This document shows positions 52,201 through 61,200 of a stretch of 64,000 nucleotides of DNA, in pieces. A program made the position numbers and the translations under genes. The stretch lies in assembly GCA_029721435.1 (NCBI GenBank), contig CM056576.1:122191166-122255165 (forward strand). The letters are read 5' to 3'. Below the pieces are notes generated by a model. It had not been told where the DNA came from and did not search any database. It saw nothing but the letters and a program-made list of their open reading frames with translations. Source of the DNA: Gymnothorax reevesii (taxonomy: Eukaryota > Chordata > Actinopteri > Anguilliformes > Muraenidae). How positions within the stretch are numbered: the stretch's first letter is position 1; the number at the start of each line of letters is the position of its first letter.

Positions 52201-55200
52201 CTATCGTTATTATATTGGCCTTTAAAAATCCACTATCAGTCGACCTGTAAATGACACAATTTTAAAATCTATTTTTGCTTTCGCATTTGCATAATAAAAT
52301 GGCTTTCGCAGTTAGAATAAAATTTTTGAATGGGATACAATTCTGCAATGTAGCACAATATTTGACTGTATAATAACACAGTAATACCCAGCGCCCCGCC
52401 CTTGGGCCAATGCTTGCAAAGGGGTTAAGCCTATTATTACGAGGTCAGGTAGCGCTAGGGCCAGTCACTGATGCTGCCATGCCGCAGGGGGGGGGGGGAG
52501 TGACCCGGCTAATTGATGGGCATGACCCGAGTCCTGCTACGAGAGTTCTGATTATGAGGAGCGCGGGGTCTGACGGAGAGAGAGTTGGCGTGGTGGCAGC
52601 ACGCATTCGGTTCTCACCGTTGAGGACATTTTCGTTTGCTTTCTGTGCACAGTAAGGTAATTGATTTATTGAATCAATCAATGATTTATTGAAGGTTATT
52701 GAAGTTGAACTTCACTCTGAAGAATATTTAAGCAATTCCCAAGTTGCAAGTGCCGACTGCCTCCATGGCAACTTAGGCCCCCCAGCCAGCTGAAGGCACC
52801 AGTCACCATTGATATCATCAATAAGAATGAATTTGGCAATAATATCTGGTTAATCAAATCCCATGTATCACAATATGCCATAATTACAGATTTTCAAAAA
52901 ATACAAAATCTAAATTTGTGGCACCAAATACAGTAAAAACTCTGAGCACTGAAGTATACTTAGCTCATGTACCATTTCACTGGTGAGCTGAAATACTTTT
53001 ACCTGATAATAAAAATAAAGGATTATTTGTATCAAAGGTGAATGCCTTCTTTATTTTCACCACACTGGGATCATTTGGATTATTGAGTGAATCAGTGTCA
53101 ATATTCATGCTAACATTTGCCACAGCATCCAAGCAGTATGAGCTTAAGTACCTGAAATGAAACAAAAGGCAAAAAGTGGCAGCATGCTTCATACTAACAA
53201 TGAACACAAAAAAGGCTGACACTTATTGAGAACAGATGAAACATCATGCCTTAAAACAGGATATTGAATAAAATTATGTGCAAATATTAAAATTATAAAC
53301 GGAAAACAAATGTTTTCGATCCATAGATCATCAGGTAACTGAGACAAGTTTGGTTTCAATTGCAGTATTTATGATATACTAAAACTAAAACATTTGACTC
53401 ATGGTCTTTGCAAATTTATCATAATTTAGGACACCAAGAATAATTCCTCCTTGTTCCATCAGAAAGACAGAAACATTCATAACACCGATACAGTGTACTA
53501 TGGGAGATATGGGTCCTGTCCTGCTTCTTACATCGGGGAAACATCAAGAAACTTCAAGACATCCAAGAAAACCCGACACACTGCCTTAATTGGACCATAA
53601 TTAAAACAGCACACCCGTGGTCAATCGGACATATAATGGAGACTTTGTCCGTTAGCAAATTCAAATCTTCTTTGAACAAACAGGTGCAGGCATTCCATTT
53701 AAAATTGTTTCCCAGAGGAACATCATAAATTCTTAAGTTGAAACCAAACTTGTCTCAGTCACCTGATGATTATCTTTCAATTGAAAATTTTTCTTTTCCT
53801 TTCATTATTTGTATTGGGAACAACAACAGTTGATTTTCCAACAGGATAAGAGTGTTGGGTATTCATTAAGATAAACATTTATACGTTAACATCATTGTTG
53901 AAGATTCACAGAACACGTATTATACATACTCTCTGATGTCAACTGCTTCCAGGTTAGAAATTTCCTGAAGACACTGAACCAATTTATCAGCATGTATCTT
54001 GCATATTGAAAACATCTACAAAAAAGACAATAGTGAATCAAATTACAGAATGAAAGTTTTCTGAGTACTGACAAAATGAACTCTCTCTGCAGATATGCCT
54101 AAAATTCATTTCTGTTTGAATTGTTTTTCGTGTGGCAACAGTTAATTTGTTTAATTGCTTGGTCTAAGGAACATCCTGAGAAACCTTGCAAAATATCACA
54201 GAAGTACAATCCTAATAGGCTCTAATTTCAACTTCATAAGACCGCCTTTAAACCCAAATACAAGACAGCTGTCAAGTAAGTCTATATGGATGTGCTCTGC
54301 AATGCGGTTGGAACAATATATCCCATTGTACATAGCATGAGACTGAAAGAGTATCTCACTTGCTTAATGTGACCACTGCTGAACATAGGAGAGATCAAAC
54401 TTCGTTTTTGTTTCCACTTTTCACCTCGAGCAATGCTGACTGCATCACTAAGGGGCCCGTTGAAGGGAAAGTCCTGAGACAAAGAAAAAGTATTGTGTCA
54501 TGCTTCTAGGATGCCAACAAAGTCATTTTTCAAAGAAATGCAATGAGTTTTGGTATTTTATCAGCAGAAGTGCATGTGACATGTACAATGCGGCAGGGTA
54601 CTGCTCAAATGTGTGTGGCTCTGCATAATCATTGAATGGCTGCACAATGGCAAATTAGAACACTGTCAATTTTCTTTCAACTGAGGGGGACTTGCAACTG
54701 TACTGGTAAAACTGCAGGTAAAGCAGCAGATATTGGTCAGAAAATATTTGACTAATATTGGTGAAGATAGTTAAGCTACAAAAAGCAATTTGCTTGCTTC
54801 ACAAACAATAGACGGCGCTCAGGGCCATCATTTGGTACTAAATACATAGGGTGTTCCAATAGAAATTTACTGTGCGATTTTCGCCAGAAAAGTGTCCATT
54901 TTTTGTGAATTCAGGATGAATGTGGAGCAAGTACAAGACAAATTATTTGCCGATGAGGACTCAGGGCATGAAGATTTCGGCTCTGAACCTGGTGACAATG
55001 AAAATAACGATGATTCTGGCGATTGGTTGTAATCATTTTAAGCGCAATAAAAGTAACTGCCTCTATGGGGCAGACAGACAAGGTTGATTATTTGCTTTTC
55101 TTTGCCACATACCTTTAATTTAGTTTTGAACTAACATCAGAGGCCATTTGAATTGCTTTTGGGAAGAAAAGTGCGATTTGAATTCCGCTAATTACCAGCC

Positions 55201-58200
55201 AGGTTGGACAGCCTCCATCGCTTTGGCATAATTACCTTATGTTAAATCAATTCCCGTGTACTTTGCCTAACTTGCAATTAAGCCATTTATTCAGCCAACT
55301 GACCAATCAAAACCAAAATCTGGCCAATAATGATTAAGAAGAGATAATGAGAAGTAGACAGACCTAACAGGCTACTGCGTTAGATTGAAAGAATGCCAGT
55401 AATATGAACTAGACTTTTGACGTCGGAGGCGACGCCTTGGGGTATATCCCCGAACGCCCCCAATCCTCCAATTCCCCAATCCTTGAATAGACCTTGAATA
55501 GACTTTCATTTGAACTTAATTTCAGGTCAATCGGACAAATGATTCTGAAGATATGGCCAAAATGGTCATTTTCCATCACAAAGCGCCACCTGGTGGCAAA
55601 ATATCGAAACATACAGGTATGATGTCATCATGTGACATGTTGTGAGGTCATGACCTTGCAGTTGCACATAGTTTCATGTCAAATGGACAAATGGTTCCAA
55701 AGATTCGGCAAAAATTTGTGACAAAGCTGTGACAAAGCTCCACCTTGGGTCAAAATTTTGAACCAAACAGGTATAATGTCATCGTGGGAAACATCCTCTG
55801 GTCATGACCTTTCATTTGCACTTGACTTGAGGTCAATCGGACAAATATTTCCAGAGATATGATAAAAACAGTGATTTTTCCGTTTTTGGCCCCTGGTGGC
55901 CAATCTAGAAATTGTACATTGTTCAAAATCGAATCAGTTCTTCCTCATGATGATACTTACTTATATGCAAAACATGAAATTTCTAATTGAAATATTACTG
56001 AAGTTATCGCGTTAACACGTAGGCTGCGGCGGTCGGACCAAAAACATAATATCCCCAAAACATCATTCGGCGCTCGAGGATATAATAACGACAGTGACTG
56101 AAGACGAGGATACATAGCAATGGAAAGATAAGATAAACTTTTATTGATCGCACAGTGGGTCAATTTCATCGTTACAACCCTCGAAATGATAGCGAATAGA
56201 TAGCGTTACAAGGTTAATTTGTAACGTTATATTATTCTAAATTACATACCCAGTCATGCAGGTGCAGTTTGCGGTCAGGATGCAGTTGTTTTTCTTGTTC
56301 ACCATGACCCAGACTAAATACATATTTAAATTATTTCAGAACTCTTAAATGAAGGTAATTTTGGCAACAAGTAGCTACCTACACCTGTTCTTGCAGCATG
56401 GTCACGCAACTTGAGGTAGAAAATAGATAGCTGTCCAATTGGAAAATGTAAATTGATGAAACCACGTGCTTGTCACCAGAATTACCTTCATTCGCTGAGG
56501 AGTTCTGAAATGCCGCTCTCCCTGGAAAAAAAAAAATTACCGTCGCCGAGTGCCAGTGCATAGACCTAATTATAATTACATTATTTTTCTGTACTGAATG
56601 TAGCCCATTATTTGCAGTTAGGTCGCATGGGGGAGAGAAGCCGCGTCTTCAACTGCCACTTGATTATTCTTGAATTGGACAACGTGCTAATATAGGAAAA
56701 CCATTCAGAATTAGCCAGGACTAATTGTTGTCAATAAAGGTATAAATAAATTGCCCCCGAATTTTCAGGTCTAGTGCTGGCCCTGACCCGCCATTACGAT
56801 TTATCTCATAGTTGGCAGTCAAAGTGTTAAGACGTATCCCATTCACTAATGTTAATTTAGCAGCATAACTTGTCTTATTACTTGGTGATAAACTGTTGTA
56901 GTACGCTGTCTACATCGTTAGCTAGCCAGCATCGCAACAGCAAGGTAACCATGACAACCTGTCAAACAGTTTAAAGGGGCTGCTCTTTCTGCTGTCAACT
57001 TGCGCATGCATCTGCTGTGTTGATAAACAAATAATCCCTCTGTAGAAAAGGTAATTAGCAGCCTCGCCGGTCTGGCCCATAGTGGCAGTTACTTTTATTG
57101 CTCTTGAAATTACTGCGATAAATTTACCGCCCAGTCCTAGAGGGTTCTTTTGCATTTAGTACACATTTTCTTGCTTTTTATCCCAAAACGGTGGGTAGCA
57201 TACCAACATAATTGGTGCCATCTGATACTATGGACAATTCCGTGCAAAATTTTCAATTACTGTAAGATGAATGGACTTATGGCTTCAGAGCTACAAGGCT
57301 TCAAAAATGAGGTGCATAAAATCGCGAAATTACCTAAAACATGCATGAATTCTGAAGGTACCACTATGCATATAAACATGCTTGAATGTGTAAGTTACCG
57401 CTATGTAAAACATGCTTGAATGACAAAGGGTTAAGCATGTTTTCCAGATTAATATTCAATGAGAAGTTGGAGTTGATCAGCATGGGAAAACCTACAACAG
57501 ACCTTAATTTGATGCAAAAAACGAAGGCTTTCGAGAGGCATTTCAACACCAACCAATAACGCACAATACCCGTGGATGAAGGATGAAAATCTGCATTGCT
57601 GGGATTAGGTCCTGGACCAAAGATGGACTGTCTGAGCGGGAGAAAAATTTATGGCAAGTTATTTTTGTCGGGCACTGTGCTAAGTGATTTTTGTATTTTT
57701 ACCATCGCTGCCAGTGTTTTGTGCATGTTATGAAATTTATTTGAGAAAACATTTGAGATGGTGAAATAGATCAACCGGTAATACAGCACAATGCTTTTAC
57801 CCAAATTAACTTTTCAGGGGAAAAGGAATGAAACTTTTAGCCTCTGAAATAATTTTTGTGACCCTGCGGATGCATAAGAACACAGCGTTAATTATTCCTT
57901 AATTCGATACTCCCGACTGATCCTGTCGCCGTATCTGGAGATTTTAGCATTTTACAAGTTAAAAAATTAATAAATCCGCGTATATTCATTTCCTCTCGCT
58001 AAAGGACGGTGTGAGAACAGTACTAGGCATATGAAGTCAGCAGAGACCTTTCAGCCAGTACGACAGTACTTTGACGTATTTTCCAAATAAACCTCTCTGA
58101 TTAGTCTTTCTTGCCTTGGTACACTGAAGGTCAAAATGGGCATACTACACTGCCGTCTCGTTATACTACTGTTGTGCTGTGACAAGTGAAGAATTATTCC

Positions 58201-61200
58201 GGGCTAAAGAAGAAAAAAAAATACTCGGAGCTACATCTTTGAATACCCCGGGCAGACGACGCCACTGTTTTATACCTGTCACTGATGGATTAAATTCGTC
58301 AATGATGATAGTGACGAGCGCCGGCGGGAGCTCTGCATTAGCCTATGTAATGCGTTCACAGAATTCCCGGCCGGTTTGAGTGTGGCGAGTGGATATATAA
58401 ATCTTCTGGCCCGGTGGGCCAGTGTCTTCTTTTCTCTGGAATGTCGAACCCTGTCCGGGTCATAATACTCCTGGTAGTTTCATGGGACTATATCCCAGCC
58501 CGCCAAGCTGTTTGCAATAAACACAAAACATTTAATTTTTCCTTCCCTTTTTAATTTTCACTTTCCTCATGTTTGCCTACCCCTTAAATTATGACCACAA
58601 AGTTTAATGAGAAGAGGAGGGTAATGGTGTATTTTTACACATGAATATTTCATTTTTTTGTTTGGGGGGAGGACATACAAATAAATAACTTCAGTCTTAT
58701 CCTTTTTTAAATAGGATGAATGCGATTTTGCGTATGTTTTAAAAAGTCCACGTCTGTTTATACAAAAGGCACTACCCAGTGAATTCAATTCCATCCCCGA
58801 AACCCCTTGATGTTCTGCATGGTTATGGTAGAGGCAGCAATGTCCATTGCCAAGTTGAGGAGCTAACTATTGAATGCCCCCCACCCCCTTCGGCAGATCT
58901 GGTCTCCCACCCGTTTGATGCTACTTTTAGCTTTTCTATTCACCTCACATCATTGACATGCATTTCTTAGTGGACTGAAGGAGTGGCAGTTGTGTGGCAA
59001 TAACACAATGCTTTTAAAAGGAATGGCAGAGGCTGATCTGATTGGCTTTATTTGCCACAAGTAATTTATTTGCTGTAGACCAACCCTTATGACAACAGCA
59101 CCACAGTTGCGTTACCTCCTCCTGTCACAATTTCCAAAATGGAGTCAGACATGCCCAGTTTTGATATGCAATACCATTAGCACCTGCATTTCTCAACTGC
59201 AGTTATGTCATCAAATTAGTACCAAAAAAGGTAATCCTACCCAAATCACTTTCATATTAGACAGGAAAACTTATGACCACAACAAGAGACGGAAATGACA
59301 TTGGCGTGCCAGACAAAAACTGGACTGTGTAAGTTAAAAAAAATATATTAATATCATTATTTAAAACTAGAGTGTTCAGGTGAACACATGTGTCGCCTGC
59401 GAAGCTTATGTGAAAGTGTGACTACCAACTGAAAGTGTGACTACCGGACAGACAGACAGACGCCGGACAGAGTGATCCCTATGTGCCGCCATGCTTCGCA
59501 GGCGACACAAAAATGTTGAGGAATTCGAATAAAATTTATACAAATATACCTTTCCAAATGCTAACCATAACTAATTTGCATATTGAGAAAACCTATCAGT
59601 CAAGAGACTGAGCAAAAATGTAAAAGACCAATAACTAAAGTTAGGGACAGCTGTAAGTAAAAAAGAAATTTTAAAAAGAAGCTCAAAAAGAATAGTTTTG
59701 GGACTCACCCTTCTGTCCATGAAGTAGGAGAAAGATTCTTTTACCAGAACTGTTTTGATCATTCTTGTGTCCAAAGTGAACAAAACTGGCTGTCTGGCCT
59801 CATAAATTCTGTGTCAAATCAGATAAATCATTCCAATAATTACAAAAAAGGGACACATTCAGTACACATTCATATCATTTACTCAAATCAGATCCCAAGG
59901 TAGACCAAAAATTTTTGCCATTAAAACTGGCAATACCTCTCAAATGCAGTATAGGTGAGACTGAGGCACACACTAACGCGGTAATTTTGCACAGATGCAT
60001 TGAGCAAGCATGCACTTACATTTTACACCAATCTCATTTGCCAGTGGCAGGCTAGTCTTCAATAAAACCCATCAACAAAAGTCTATTTTAGCACCACGCA
60101 AGGAAGTTTTTTTTTTTTTTTTTTAAACCAAAGATTTTTTTTTTTTGAACTGGCGTTCAATTATCATTTTAATGTTTTTTCTTATTGTTTTTATGTCTTT
60201 TGTTTCTTATTATACAGCACTTTTAATCATTGTAGGTAAAAGAACGCACTATAAATATGAAATTATTATATATATATTACATATATACACACACATACAG
60301 TAGCAGTCAAAAGTTTAGACACACTTTTATAGTCACAGCACTCTGTTTTCAGAGAAATGGCTTAACTTCCCTATATAACCTCAAATGGAATCCTGTGAGA
60401 GGTAAACAGTCAGAAATTAAGAGAATAATTTACTTTTTTGAAGAGAGTTCAAAGTTTTGGTATTCTCAAAGAAGCCATATTTTGCAAAGTTAACACACAG
60501 ACAAGCTCCTTCCATTCTCCAATGGGTGAATCAAAATCAAGCTGTTTTGGGACTTATTGGGCAAAAAGGTCAATGAAAATCAAACAGCAAGTGCAGAATA
60601 ACTTAGACAGGGCTCATAATAGCCATAGGACTGCCCATAAAAAAAATGTTGTCATATCTGCTGAGCGGACTCACAAGTGCTGGTTAGTTTGATAGATTTA
60701 AGAATTAGAGATTTTTTCCAAAATAATGGGTGCTTATTTCTTTATTTAACATGAATTGTAAGAAAATGTGGGTACATCCAAACTTTTGACTGGTACTGTA
60801 TATATATAATTTTCTATTTCTTGATTTTATCGAGCGTAAATACTATCATCTATCAGTCTGGAAAGGGTTACAAAGCCATTTCCAAGGCTTTGAACTCCAG
60901 CAAACCATGGTGAGAGCCACCATCCACAAATGGAGAAAATTTGAAACAGTGGTGAACCTTCCCAGGGGTGGCCGGCCTCCCAAAATTACTCCAGGAGTGC
61001 ATCCAGGAGGTCACGAAAGAACCCAAAACAACATCTAAAGAACTGCAGGCCTTACTTGCCTCATTTAAAGTCAGCGTTCATGATTCAATAATAAGAAAGA
61101 CACTGGGCAAAAATAGCATCCATGGGAGAGTTCCAAGATGAAAATCGCTGCCGACCAAAAAGAACACAAAGACTCATCTCATATTTGCCAAAAAAACATC

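Larger units (their letters stand above)
54474..59708 (-). other. Intron 4, repeat-rich
   Basis: 5,235 bp between exons 4 and 5. It carries the acidic small ORF, the 155-bp-period element and the CGCCTGCG palindrome element, listed separately. Between 56200 and 59360 no repeat is recognised. Confidence 0.75.

Noticed and set aside
52410..52681. GC-rich patch with opposing ORFs as a possible exon or CpG island
   Set aside because: No homologous domain. Phases and lengths show the P450 has no missing exon here. The G-run and ORFs are probably incidental.
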